Shown here: one piece after another, positions 33,454 through 42,039 of the stretch | How the letters are laid out: each line of letters starts with the position of its first letter | Position numbering within the stretch: the stretch's first letter is position 1 | DNA from: Pseudomonadota bacterium | Lineage (GTDB): Bacteria; Pseudomonadota; Alphaproteobacteria; Rhizobiales; Beijerinckiaceae | DNA: 51,437 bases | Direction: 5' to 3' | Assembly (NCBI GenBank): GCA_023423995.1 | Contig: JAFAEL010000091.1 | Location: forward strand, 1-51,437 | Translations under genes and position numbers: made by a program | Notes under the pieces: model-generated | What the model was told of the DNA's origin: nothing | Databases searched by the model: none | What the model saw: the letters and a program-made list of their open reading frames with translations, nothing else

Positions 33454-34110
33454 TCAGGCCTGCGGGATCCGGGCGCGTCCATAATAACCGTAGCGTCGGC
33501 GAGCTTCCGCCATGTCGTCCGGCGACAGCAGCACGGGCGAGCCGGCCTGAAGCGCCAGGATGTATTGGCGCGCCAGCATCTCCAGCAGGGAGGCCCCTTT
33601 CGCGGCCTCAGCCATGCTGCGGCCGACGCTGATCATGCCGTGGTTCGCGAGGAGACAGGCATTCCCCGTCCCCAGCATGTCGGCGGCGCCTCGCGCCAAG
33701 GCCGGCGACCCGAAATGTGCGTAGGGCGCGCAAGGGATCTCGTCCGTGCCGAAGAAGGCAACCATGTAGTGGAAGGCCGGCAGCGGCTGGCGCAGGCAGG
33801 ACAGGGCCGTGCAGGCATCCGAGTGCGTGTGGACGATCGCCATCACGTCCGGCCTGGCCTCGTAGATCGCCGCGTGCATCGGCCATTCGCTGGACGGGAT
33901 CCCCTCCCCTGCCACTTCTCCGTTCCGATCGATGAGGACGATCTGCTCCGGCTCGATGGACTGATCTGCTCCCGTCGGCGTGATCAGGATCCTGTCGCCT
34001 GCGCGTAGGCTCAGGTTGCCTGCGCTCAGAAGGAGTAGCCCTTCCGAAGCGAGGCGGCGATAGGCATACACCAGAGCGGCCCGCTTGCTCTCACCATCCT
34101 CGCTAACCAT
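33454..34110 (-). CDS. Class II aldolase/adducin family protein (fuculose-phosphate aldolase-like)
   Basis: A 218-residue zinc-dependent aldolase or decarboxylase-like enzyme. The metal ligands are visible in the FucA pattern: Glu75 (SEWPMHAAIY), His94 and His96 (VHTHSD), and His157 (LANHGMI), positions that match E73/H92/H94/H155 of the E. coli enzyme. The ATG at 34110 has GGAGGACACA upstream; the longer frame to 34368 lacks that. It precedes livK by 106 bases on the same strand, so it may be the first gene of the importer operon. I infer that the imported compound is an aldol-type or sugar-derived substrate, but could be wrong. Confidence 0.86.
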   Translation of the reverse strand: MVSEDGESKRAALVYAYRRLASEGLLLLSAGNLSLRAGDRILITPTGADQSIEPEQIVLIDRNGEVAGEGIPSSEWPMHAAIYEARPDVMAIVHTHSDACTALSCLRQPLPAFHYMVAFFGTDEIPCAPYAHFGSPALARGAADMLGTGNACLLANHGMISVGRSMAEAAKGASLLEMLARQYILALQAGSPVLLSPDDMAEARRRYGYYGRARIPQA

Positions 34111-34251
34111 TGTGTCCTCCGGGACCGCACCCGCCGTGCGCTGGAAGCCTGCGCCTCTCTCGGCACGGAAGTCGAGATGCTGCACGCTAAACCTGTGGTC
34201 TCCGGTGCGCGCCGGCTTTCCGCAGCCGGCCGACTCATGATCGGTGGAACC

Positions 34252-34479
34252 ATGCGGTACCGGCTGGGCATGAAGGACGATGGTTGGCTCGTCGTTGATA
34301 CGGATCGACGGCGCGTCGCCCAGTTCGGCGGCCTCAAGCTCGAGGGACTCTCGGCCGAGGAGGCCCATATCGGCCTCGGCCTGATGGAGGCGTATGACCG
34401 GGGCGTCTCCGCCGCCTCGGAGCGGGCCCCACCGGCGGCCTCGGCGGAGCGCACCGCGCCGAATACGCTGCCGGCGTGA
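34252..34479 (+). CDS. Small hypothetical protein
   Basis: A 75-residue protein starting MRYRLGMKDDGWLVVDTDRR, with GGTGGAACC upstream. The frame is open to an ATG at 34177, so the start is not certain. Alternating charged and hydrophobic residues suggest a small folded domain, followed by an Ala- and Pro-rich tail. It is divergent from the aldolase gene. No family recognised. Confidence 0.5.
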   Translation: MRYRLGMKDDGWLVVDTDRRRVAQFGGLKLEGLSAEEAHIGLGLMEAYDRGVSAASERAPPAASAERTAPNTLPA

Positions 34480-35028
34480 TCATCTCCCAACGGCAGGGAG
34501 AAACGAAAACCTCAGCCAGGAACCAAGCTCGGCTTTGAGGGTTGGAGCCGCAACCGGCCCCGCTTTTGGGCTGGGACACCATCCTGGAGGGGATCAAGGG
34601 TCATTCTGTTGGGCGTGCACGCAAAGCGGGTTGCGCTTCCCAGCTTGAGGGCCCATGTATGGGAGGACCTCGATTCGACCCGGCGCAGGCTCGCCCCGGT
34701 CTCGAGGCATCTCAGCCTCCATCGATTTGAGGATCTTGTCATCCGCCCGACATCGAGTCGGGCCAATAATCATGCCGGCCATGGGAGCCGGTGCATAGGA
34801 ACGACGTGCAGATTTCATTCATCAAAAGCGACCACCACCACCAGAAGAACGCAACAGACCGCTCACGCGGCGGCCCGAGCATTCCGGTCATTTCCGGAAA
34901 GCGGAGCAAGGGCTGGAAACCTCAACCCTCAGGCCTGACGCGCGACGAAACGCGCGATCTCGTCCTCGAGATGATCGGCTGACCCCGGCCGCACTCTGCT
35001 CGGCTACCGGCACTGTATAACAACCCTG
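34480..35028. other. Region with one weak ORF
   Basis: Mostly no supportable gene. One frame, 34791-34982, is listed separately. A short GGTTG/CAACC hairpin lies near 34540. The region runs up to the terminator-like hairpin at 35029 and holds no recognised promoter. Confidence 0.4.
34791..34982 (+). CDS. Possible 63-residue hydrophilic protein
   Basis: A short frame (MHRNDVQISFIKSDHHHQKN at the start) whose end, GLTRDETRDLVLEMIG, reads like a conserved helical C-terminus in small proteobacterial proteins. A GTG at codon 6 with TAGGAACGAC upstream could also be the start. It might be only a chance frame. No annotation can be given. Confidence 0.35.
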   Translation: MHRNDVQISFIKSDHHHQKNATDRSRGGPSIPVISGKRSKGWKPQPSGLTRDETRDLVLEMIG

Positions 35029-35070
35029 GGACCCGCCCCGCGTCGCAGCCGACGCTGTCGGCGGGGTCCC
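35029..35070. terminator. Hairpin terminator between convergent genes
   Basis: Arms GGGACCCGCC (35029-35038) and GGCGGGGTCCC (35060-35070), with one bulged G. The position just after the last plus-strand frame and 10 bases from the stop of the glycosyltransferase on the other strand fits a two-way terminator. There is no strong T tract. Confidence 0.45.
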
Positions 35071-35079
35071 GTCACACCC

Positions 35080-37068
35080 TCATTCCAGCCAGTCGTTGAA
35101 GCGGGTCGTCGAGAAGAGAGGGTTGTAGAACGGGTCGTCGTGGACGAGGGGGCGCCACCTCTCCCGGAAGCGCGCAGCCTCTTCCAGGAAGCGAACCCGC
35201 TTCGGGCCGTGGTCCTTGCCGCGACTGGCCGATTCCAGGTGCTTGAGGACGACCTGCGGGACGAGCAGGTTCTGGTAGCCTTTCGCCTGCAGTCGAAGGC
35301 AGAAGTCGACGTCGTTGAAGGCGACGGCAAACGCCTCGTCGAAACCTTCGACCTCCAGGAACTTGCGGCGATCGACAGCGAGGCAGGCTCCCGTCACGGC
35401 GGAGACCTCGTGGACGGCCTTCATCCTCAACAGATGCCCGTAATGCCCCTGTACCGGCATGTTGCGATCGCGGTGCCCGGCTTCGCCGCCCATGCCGATA
35501 CTCACACCCGCATGCTGGATCCGCTCGTCCTCATAGAGCAGGAGCGCACCGACCCCTCCGACCTCCGGCTGCAGCGCCCAGCCGCCCAGCCGGGTCAACC
35601 AGTCGCCCTGCTCGACCTCGCAGTCGTTGTTCAGCAGCAGAATTACGTCTCCCCTCGCGGCGGCGGCACCGCTGTTCACGAGCCTCGAGAAGTTGAACAC
35701 ACCCGGATCGCGGACGACAGTGAATCCCTTAGCGGTCTCCAGGCCGGCCAGGTACTTTATGGAATCCGGGCTCGTCGAGCCGTTGTCTACGACGATGACT
35801 TCGTAGGGATAGGTCCGATCCGTCGCCGCCGAGATGGTGTCGATCGCGCGGCGCAGCAGTTCCACCCTGTCCCGCGTCGGGATGACGATGGACACGAGGG
35901 GCGCAGGCGGGGCCGGGTTGCGCGCAAGTCCGGGGGTGGGCAGCTCCTTGATAAGGCGTGGCTGTTCCGACTCGGTTCTCAGCAGGACGCGTTTGAGGTG
36001 CCCGAATGCGACGCGCGGCCTACGCCGCCCGGCCGCTACCAGCGCCGCCCACCACGGGTGGGTGTCGTCGGCGTCCACCAGCTGGGCCGCCTCCGCGAGC
36101 ACGTCGGCCCGAAACAGGCACAAGCGGCCGACATAGTCGACCTGCTCGAGGAAGATCGGGCTCCAGTCGGGCTTCAGCTGCGGATAGAGCCGCCCGTCCC
36201 ACCGGTCGACCTCGGCGCTGTCCGAATAGAGCACCTCGAGTGTCGGATTGGCCTGAAGGTAGTGCCTCAGCAGCAGGATTGCCTTGGGGTCGAGAATGTC
36301 GCCGACCCTGAGCAGGCCGACCCACCGGCACGTTGAGCGCAAGGCGAGACCGAGCACGATCCGATCGGCAGCCCCGTTCTCCGCAATTGGAACGAGCTCC
36401 ACGCATTCCCGAAGCCCAAGCCGCCCGACTTCCGCCCCCACCGATGCCGCCCGATCGGGCCGAAGCGCGATGGTCAGGCGAAATGCCCGATCGTGCTGCG
36501 CGGCCAGGGAGTTGAGGGTGCGCGATAGTCCAGCCGCGCCTTCTGCCGCCACGCTCATGACAAAGGCGAGCTCGCCGATATCAGGAACGCCCGCACACAG
36601 CGCCGCGTCCAGACCATCCGGCTCCAGCTTCCGCTCCCGCTCGGCGGCAAAGGCGGCGAAGGCGGGGGTTCGCCTGAGGTCGAGCGCGGTGCGGGCCATC
36701 ACGGCGCGCTGCCTCATTCCGCGAAACCGGCTCAGCAGGTAATGGGGAATGCGAGACGGATGGCGCGTGAAAACCCGCAAGGCGACCGCAAAATCTCCTA
36801 AACCGACCAGGCGGTCGACGCGGATGTCCTGCCCTGCACCGAGGGGGGCAAAGATATCCACGCTCACGAGGTCGGCCGGCGCGAGGCCGATCCAGCGCGC
36901 ACGTCCGAAAGTTGCCGCGGGCAAGAGGCAATCCTGCGCCGCGCCGCCCGAGCGACGGAAGCGCAGAAGTGGCCGCACGGGCTGGCCGACGAAACTCTGG
37001 CTGAATTCGATCCGGATCCACCTGGACCGCAAGCTAGATGCGTCCGCGAGGCAGAAAACGGTCCTCAT
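35080..37068 (-). CDS. Two-domain GT2 glycosyltransferase
   Basis: A 662-residue protein. A unique N-terminal region (about 1-165) leads to a first GT2-like domain (about 170-375) in which the usual acidic nucleotide motif is degenerate (ELAFVMSVAAEGAAGLSRTL, then LLRVGDILDPKAI). The second domain (about 395-660) is canonical: VSIVIPTRDRVELLRRAI, VVDNGSTSPDS, the DXD-type NNDCEVEQGDW, and FDEAFAVAFNDVDFCLRLQ. The first domain may bind an acceptor or be inactive. It is divergent from the KpsE gene and probably adds sugars in the ABC-dependent capsule locus. Confidence 0.88.
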   Translation of the reverse strand: MRTVFCLADASSLRSRWIRIEFSQSFVGQPVRPLLRFRRSGGAAQDCLLPAATFGRARWIGLAPADLVSVDIFAPLGAGQDIRVDRLVGLGDFAVALRVFTRHPSRIPHYLLSRFRGMRQRAVMARTALDLRRTPAFAAFAAERERKLEPDGLDAALCAGVPDIGELAFVMSVAAEGAAGLSRTLNSLAAQHDRAFRLTIALRPDRAASVGAEVGRLGLRECVELVPIAENGAADRIVLGLALRSTCRWVGLLRVGDILDPKAILLLRHYLQANPTLEVLYSDSAEVDRWDGRLYPQLKPDWSPIFLEQVDYVGRLCLFRADVLAEAAQLVDADDTHPWWAALVAAGRRRPRVAFGHLKRVLLRTESEQPRLIKELPTPGLARNPAPPAPLVSIVIPTRDRVELLRRAIDTISAATDRTYPYEVIVVDNGSTSPDSIKYLAGLETAKGFTVVRDPGVFNFSRLVNSGAAAARGDVILLLNNDCEVEQGDWLTRLGGWALQPEVGGVGALLLYEDERIQHAGVSIGMGGEAGHRDRNMPVQGHYGHLLRMKAVHEVSAVTGACLAVDRRKFLEVEGFDEAFAVAFNDVDFCLRLQAKGYQNLLVPQVVLKHLESASRGKDHGPKRVRFLEEAARFRERWRPLVHDDPFYNPLFSTTRFNDWLE

Positions 37069-37544
37069 CGGGCCCGATGTGGGAGAAGGAGAAATGGGGA
37101 GACTCGTTCCGATCGAACTGAACTGGCTTCAAAGGCGGACGCTTCTCTGAGCCACAGACATCAGCCCCGTGCGCACGCCCCGGTCAGGAATCCGCGTCGA
37201 AAGAGGCTACTTTCAAGCCGGTCAGGGCGGAGACTGGGCGCTGCTCATTGTCTTTCCTTGTACCTTACAGCCGATCGAAGGCCAATTCGCCGCGAGGCAA
37301 ATCAGGGTTGCAGTACAGTTAGCTCGCGACCGGGTGGCAGAGCTTTCGAGGCCGGCGCGTCCGGCCCCCCCTTTCTGCCACGCTGCGCCGCAACTTGGAC
37401 GCAAATCCAGCGTAGCCGAACCGGTCGGTTTGGAGCCGGGGGCTTCAGCCAGGATCGAGCTCGGCCATGGGCCGAGGTGACATCTGAGCTTGAGCCGGTC
37501 TAAGGATCAGCCACGGACGCTCTGGAAAGGCGAACGACCTTCGA
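37069..37544. other. 476-base divergent intergenic region, GT2 / KpsE homologue
   Basis: No gene is supported here. It holds a GGCCGG/CCGGCC hairpin (37350-37366) followed by a C-rich run and CTTTC, an AACCG/CGGTT dyad (37419-37430) and the dyad at 37460-37476. It must contain the promoters of the two flanking genes. I could not assign -35/-10 boxes. Confidence 0.5.
37460..37476. promoter_or_regulatory. 7-bp dyad upstream of the KpsE homologue
   Basis: Arms CTCGGCC and GGCCGAG with a 3-base spacer ATG, 68 bases before the KpsE start. It could be an operator or an RNA hairpin in the leader. Confidence 0.33.
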
Positions 37545-38783
37545 ATGCCACAGCTTGAGTACAAGACCCGCTCCGGTGTCGGCCTGACGGAGGAAGGGCG
37601 CGCTCGGGGTGCACTCTCGCTCTTGAAGGGCCGGATTGCTGCCCTGCGCCCCGCCTCCTCCGTGGTCCCGCGGCCTATTGCTCGCGGAACCCAGCGCACC
37701 CGCAGGAAATCCTGGCTGTTCCGAGCGATGGTCATAGCTCCGACCATTGCGGCCGCCATCTACCTGTTTGCCATCGCCTCGGACCAGTACATCTCCGAGG
37801 CGCGCTTCGTCGTTCGGAACGCCCAGAAGCAAGGCGGCTCTGGTATCGGCGCCCTCCTGCAGAACGCCGGGGTGAGTGGTGTCCGGGATGAGGCGTATCC
37901 GGTCATCGACTTTCTGAAATCGCGGGACGCAGTCCGAGAACTGGAGCAGAAGGTTCCGCTTCGAGAGATGTTGAGCCGCCCCGGCGCCGACTTCCTCGCA
38001 CGCTTTCCGTCCTTCTACTCGGAAGGGACATTCGAGGAGCTCTATGAACACCTGTCGAGCATCCTGACCGTCACGCACGATGCGACGACCGGCATCACGA
38101 CGCTCAAGGTGCGGGCGTTCGCGCCCAGCGACTCGCAGCGCATTGCCGAGGCGCTGATCGAGTCGAGCGAGCAACTGGTCAATCGAATGAACGAGCGCTC
38201 GCTGCAGGACGCGGTCGGCCTGGCGACCAAGCAATTGGTCAAGGCGGAGCAGCGCTCCGCTGCAGCTCAGCAGGCAATCACCGCGTATCAGATCAAGGCC
38301 GGGCTGGTGGACACTGCGTCGACCGCCAAGACCTACCTGGAGCTGATCGGCGGCCTCGAAAAGGAACTTGCGGCCACCAGGACCCAGATCTCGCAAACGC
38401 GTTCCGTCTCGCCGAACAACCCCGGTATACAGGCGCTGCTCGACAAGGAGGCGGCCCTCTCCAAACAGATCACGGCCGAGCGGAGCAAACTCCTGGGGGC
38501 CGATGGGTCTCTGGTCGGGAGCTTCGCCGAATTCCAGCGGCTGACGCTCGAGGCGGAGTTCGCCGCGAAGGCCTTGCTGGCCACGAATACCTTGCTCGAG
38601 TCAGCCCGGATGGAGGCTCTGCGCAAGCAGTTGTACCTGGAGCGGGTGGTCGAGCCGAACACAGCCGATTCGTCGCGCTATCCGCGCCGGTTGCTAGCGA
38701 TCCTGACCATCTTCGGAACCCTGTTCCTCGCCTATGGGATCGTTCGCCTCCTGATCGTGAATGCACGCGAGCACGCCAGCTAA
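37545..38783 (+). CDS. kpsE: Capsule polysaccharide export inner-membrane protein, KpsE/BexC/CtrB family
   Basis: A 412-residue polysaccharide co-polymerase-type protein. A cytoplasmic N-terminus leads to transmembrane helix 1 (about 58-78), a periplasmic domain starting SDQYISEARFVVRNAQ, long coiled-coil segments (about 210-350), and a second helix near the C-terminus (RRLLAILTIFGTLFLAYGIV). The ISEARFVVR start and the VRAFAPSDSQRIAEALIESSE block are typical of KpsE. It links the inner-membrane ABC exporter with an outer-membrane channel (KpsD), which is not in the window. It opens the run kpsE-kpsT-kpsM. Confidence 0.9.
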   Translation: MPQLEYKTRSGVGLTEEGRARGALSLLKGRIAALRPASSVVPRPIARGTQRTRRKSWLFRAMVIAPTIAAAIYLFAIASDQYISEARFVVRNAQKQGGSGIGALLQNAGVSGVRDEAYPVIDFLKSRDAVRELEQKVPLREMLSRPGADFLARFPSFYSEGTFEELYEHLSSILTVTHDATTGITTLKVRAFAPSDSQRIAEALIESSEQLVNRMNERSLQDAVGLATKQLVKAEQRSAAAQQAITAYQIKAGLVDTASTAKTYLELIGGLEKELAATRTQISQTRSVSPNNPGIQALLDKEAALSKQITAERSKLLGADGSLVGSFAEFQRLTLEAEFAAKALLATNTLLESARMEALRKQLYLERVVEPNTADSSRYPRRLLAILTIFGTLFLAYGIVRLLIVNAREHAS

Positions 38784-38816
38784 GGCGCGAGCGGCAGTGT
38801 CATTTCAGGAAGGGAC

Positions 38817-39464
38817 ATGATCCGGGTCGACTCCCTCGTGAAGGAGTACAAGACGGGGCACACGTTCAAACGCGTGCTCGACAACGTGAACTTCGACGTC
38901 CGCCCAGGCGAGCGCGTGGCTGTCCTCGGGCGGAACGGGGCCGGAAAGTCCACGCTCGTGCGGATCATCGGGGGCGTCGAATATCCGACCAGCGGCCGGA
39001 TCGACCGACAGATGTCGCTATCGTGGCCTCTCGGGCTGAGCGGTGGGTTCCAGGGAAGCCTGACCGGCCTCGACAACGTCCGATTCATCGCCCGGATCTA
39101 CGACAAGGACTATCGTGAGGTCCGCGACTACGTTGAAGAGTTCTCCGAACTGGGGAAATACCTGCAGGCGCCGGTCAAGACCTATTCATCCGGCATGCGG
39201 GCCCGGCTCGCCTTCGGGCTGTCGCTCGCGATCGATTTCGACTGCTACCTGATCGACGAAGTCATCTTCGTTGGCGACCAGCGCTTTCATCGGAAGTGCC
39301 GCTACGAGATCTTCGAGAGGCGGCCCGACCGCGCCCTCCTCCTGGTCAGCCACGACGCCGGGATCATCAATGAGTACTGCACCAGCGCTGTCGTCCTACA
39401 TCAAGGGAAGTCGAAGACCTTTTTTGACCTCCAGCTCGCCATCGATGTCTACAACGCGCTGTGA
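38817..39464 (+). CDS. kpsT: Capsule polysaccharide ABC exporter, ATP-binding protein
   Basis: A 215-residue ABC ATPase, the usual length for KpsT. Walker A is LGRNGAGKSTL (residues 38-47), the signature is YSSGMRARLAFG (about 123-134), Walker B is CYLIDE (143-148), and the H-loop is LVSHDAGI. The start has AGGAAGGG upstream and lies 33 bases after kpsE. It powers export of a finished capsular polysaccharide through the KpsM permease. Confidence 0.95.
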   Translation: MIRVDSLVKEYKTGHTFKRVLDNVNFDVRPGERVAVLGRNGAGKSTLVRIIGGVEYPTSGRIDRQMSLSWPLGLSGGFQGSLTGLDNVRFIARIYDKDYREVRDYVEEFSELGKYLQAPVKTYSSGMRARLAFGLSLAIDFDCYLIDEVIFVGDQRFHRKCRYEIFERRPDRALLLVSHDAGIINEYCTSAVVLHQGKSKTFFDLQLAIDVYNAL

Positions 39465-39600
39465 AGATGCGGGTGCAACAACCTAGCGCCGCTGTTGAGC
39501 GCAGACGTGGACACGCCGGGCGCGCAAGGGTCATCGAACCGTTGAGATCGCGCTGCGGAAGCGAGGGATTCCCTCTTATGGCAGCCAAGAGCACCAAGCC

Positions 39601-40398
39601 ATGCAGAGCGTAGCGAAACCGTCGCCAATCCAACTTGCCCGCGAGCAGATGCGCGTCATAGACGCGCTGATGGTCCGAGAGATCTACACGCGCTTCGGAC
39701 GAGAAAACATTGGGTTTCTCTGGATCATCGTAGAACCCGCCATGTTCTGCTTGGGCGTTGTCGCCCTCTGGTCAGCGATCAAGCACTCTGGCCACGAAGA
39801 GACCGCGATCGTGCCCTTCGTGATCACGGGCTACATGCCGCTGCTGTTTTTCCGCCACCTCTGCGGCAAACTGATGCGGTGCATGCAGGCCAACGGCGCT
39901 CTCCTCTATCACCGCCAAGTCAAGGTCATTTCGCTTTATCTCGCGAGGATAGGGGTCGAATTTTTGGGGACAACGGCATCGTTCGCTGTGGTCATGTTCA
40001 TGTTTTACATGGCTGGCCTCGCCGAAGCCCCCCATGATCTTTCCCTGATGCTGGGCGGATGGCTGATGTATTGCTGGTTCGGCGCATCCTTTGCCATGCT
40101 GATCGGCGCTCTCGCGGAGCGGTCCGAGGTCGTCGAAAAAATCTGGAGCCCAGCAAGCTATATATCGATCCCGTTTTCCGGGACATTCTACATGCTTTAT
40201 TGGATGCCCGACGAGCTGCGGCGAGTGCTCGAATGGTCGCCCCAGGTGAACGGCGTCGAAATGCTTAGAAGCGGATACTTCGGACCTGGCATCCCGACCT
40301 ACTATTATCCTGCCTACACGCTTTTGTGCTGCGCCATCCTCACCTTTGTAGGGCTCTATCTCGTCTCCCGAGCTCGCGAGCACATCGAGATCGAGTAG
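39601..40398 (+). CDS. kpsM: Capsule polysaccharide ABC exporter, permease
   Basis: A 265-residue ABC-2-type membrane protein. The N-terminal sequence DALMVREIYTRFGRENIGFLW is the KpsM-family coupling/amphipathic helix, followed by six hydrophobic helices with GYMPLLFFRHLCG and SAGSPASYISIPFSGTFYML-like segments. The ATG at 39601 lacks a clear ribosome binding site; an internal ATG at 39649 (MRVIDALM) is an option. It forms the translocation pore with the ATPase of the preceding gene, 136 bases upstream. Confidence 0.93.
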   Translation: MQSVAKPSPIQLAREQMRVIDALMVREIYTRFGRENIGFLWIIVEPAMFCLGVVALWSAIKHSGHEETAIVPFVITGYMPLLFFRHLCGKLMRCMQANGALLYHRQVKVISLYLARIGVEFLGTTASFAVVMFMFYMAGLAEAPHDLSLMLGGWLMYCWFGASFAMLIGALAERSEVVEKIWSPASYISIPFSGTFYMLYWMPDELRRVLEWSPQVNGVEMLRSGYFGPGIPTYYYPAYTLLCCAILTFVGLYLVSRAREHIEIE

Positions 40399-40530
40399 CG
40401 GCTACGGCAGCCGCTTATCGGGACATCGCACAACCCAACGCTGCAGGAAGCAGGTACGGTCCGGCCAGCCGGCCGGACCGCGAGAACGTGGGGCGGTGGA
40501 TCTCCCCGTCACTTCAATCTGGGAACATCC

Positions 40531-42039
40531 ATGACTGCGCTTCGGCCCCTCGTTGCCTTGATCAGCGCCCTTGCGGCCGCGCAGATCGCCATGCACTCCG
40601 CCGCCAGCGCACAGACCTCTTCCGGATACGCCACCGAGGCCCGGACCGGCCCGCTTCCGGAGCCTCGTCGACTTGCGCTTCAGGGAGGTGCCGAGAAGGC
40701 GCGAAACCCAGATGGCCGAGGTCTCTCTCAGGAACACAGACCGCCGCCGATCGACGCGGTGAATGCTGGAGCTCTATGCGCCGCGAGCCCGGACAGAGAC
40801 GAAGCCGTTTGCCTGCAGCGAGCGCTGGACGCGGCCTGTGCCGGCTCGAATGCTCGCGGCGGGAACGTCGTTTATCTGCCGCCCGGCACATACACGATCA
40901 CCAGCACTGTGACCGTGCATTGCGACGGAGTGCGCATTGTTGGCGCCGGGATCGGCCATCGGGACAGCGCCCAGCGCGGGACGGCGCTGCGGTGCTCGGT
41001 GACAAGCGGGCCCTGCATTCGATTCGCGAAGCGCGGGAGCAAGAACTACTCCTACGGAGGGGGGATCGAGCATCTGAGTTTCGTCAACCCAGTGGAGCAA
41101 GGCTCGGGGACCGCCGTCTCGCTCCAGGTCGAGCATGCGCAGAACTTCCACGCTCAGAACCTTTATTTCTGGGCGCCCTTCCAGGCGATCAAGGTGATCG
41201 CAGGCGCGCACAACACCTTCTACGCAATCCACATGGAGGCCGTGCTCCCCGGAGGAACCGGCATCGAAGTGACCGGCGCGTTCGCCGGCGGCAGCATCGA
41301 GGCGAGCCAGGCGACCCGGAACGATACGACCACCTTCCAGGACATCTTCATGAGCGCCGGTGGTGTCGTCACCCCCTCAGCCAAGCACCCGACCTGCCTC
41401 GCGATCCGCGACTTTGCAGCCACGACCGTCGTACGGAGCCTGCAATGTCTGAATCCCCACGACGGGGTCGTGATCTCTTGCGCGCCCGGAGCGACGATCG
41501 ACGCATGTCCGGCGTTCATGGATTTCCGCGACCTCGAGATCGACTTTGCACACGGGCGCAACCTCGTCGCGTCAGACTTCCAGTCCCTCAAATGCTTCGG
41601 CTGCTACTTCCACGGCTCCGAGAGCACGATCGAGAACGTCGCGCTATTCAATCGGCATTACAATGCAAGCTGGTCCGCGCAGTTCATCGGCGGGAAGGCT
41701 GACGGCGCCCTCGGAACCTGCTTCGCGAGTCAGGTCGGGGCGACGGTTGTGCAAGGGATGGACATCCATAACTGCAATCGCGGCGGGGCCGGCGCTGCGG
41801 GCCTGACGCTTTTTGGGCCCCGCCCTGACGCCGAGGACGCGACCGGGAACAACGTGATTGTTGGGAACACCTTTTGTCGGTTCCGGGGTGCGGCCCCGAC
41901 CCGGATGGGGGCAATCACGATCAGGCCCGGCGTTGAAGCGACGACCGTAGTGGCGAACGTGTTCGCGGATTGCGCCGCGGGCGTGGCAGGAGCAGGCCCG
42001 GAAGCGAACCATCAAGTGGGCCTCAACGCTGGGCCGTAG
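40531..42039 (+). CDS. Secreted right-handed beta-helix protein (pectate lyase-like)
   Basis: A 502-residue protein with a Sec signal peptide (cleavage near SAASA-QTSSG). After a disordered 60-residue stretch, the segment CLQRALDAACAGSNARGGNVVYLPPGTYTITSTV (seen as its core, VYLPPGTYTI) is the characteristic start of the Pectate_lyase_3/tailspike-type beta helix. Many short strands with Asn and Gly turns follow. Ten or so cysteines suggest periplasmic or exported folding. It follows the kpsETM genes by 132 bases on the same strand, so it may be a polysaccharide lyase, epimerase or hydrolase acting on the capsule. The catalytic residues cannot be chosen by eye. Its end overlaps the GT4 gene on the other strand by 28 bases. 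Confidence 0.8.
   Translation: MTALRPLVALISALAAAQIAMHSAASAQTSSGYATEARTGPLPEPRRLALQGGAEKARNPDGRGLSQEHRPPPIDAVNAGALCAASPDRDEAVCLQRALDAACAGSNARGGNVVYLPPGTYTITSTVTVHCDGVRIVGAGIGHRDSAQRGTALRCSVTSGPCIRFAKRGSKNYSYGGGIEHLSFVNPVEQGSGTAVSLQVEHAQNFHAQNLYFWAPFQAIKVIAGAHNTFYAIHMEAVLPGGTGIEVTGAFAGGSIEASQATRNDTTTFQDIFMSAGGVVTPSAKHPTCLAIRDFAATTVVRSLQCLNPHDGVVISCAPGATIDACPAFMDFRDLEIDFAHGRNLVASDFQSLKCFGCYFHGSESTIENVALFNRHYNASWSAQFIGGKADGALGTCFASQVGATVVQGMDIHNCNRGGAGAAGLTLFGPRPDAEDATGNNVIVGNTFCRFRGAAPTRMGAITIRPGVEATTVVANVFADCAAGVAGAGPEANHQVGLNAGP

Noticed and set aside
40326..41702. 458-codon open frame overlapping the beta-helix gene
   Set aside because: Arg-rich shadow frame; the alternative frame has a signal peptide and a beta-helix signature.
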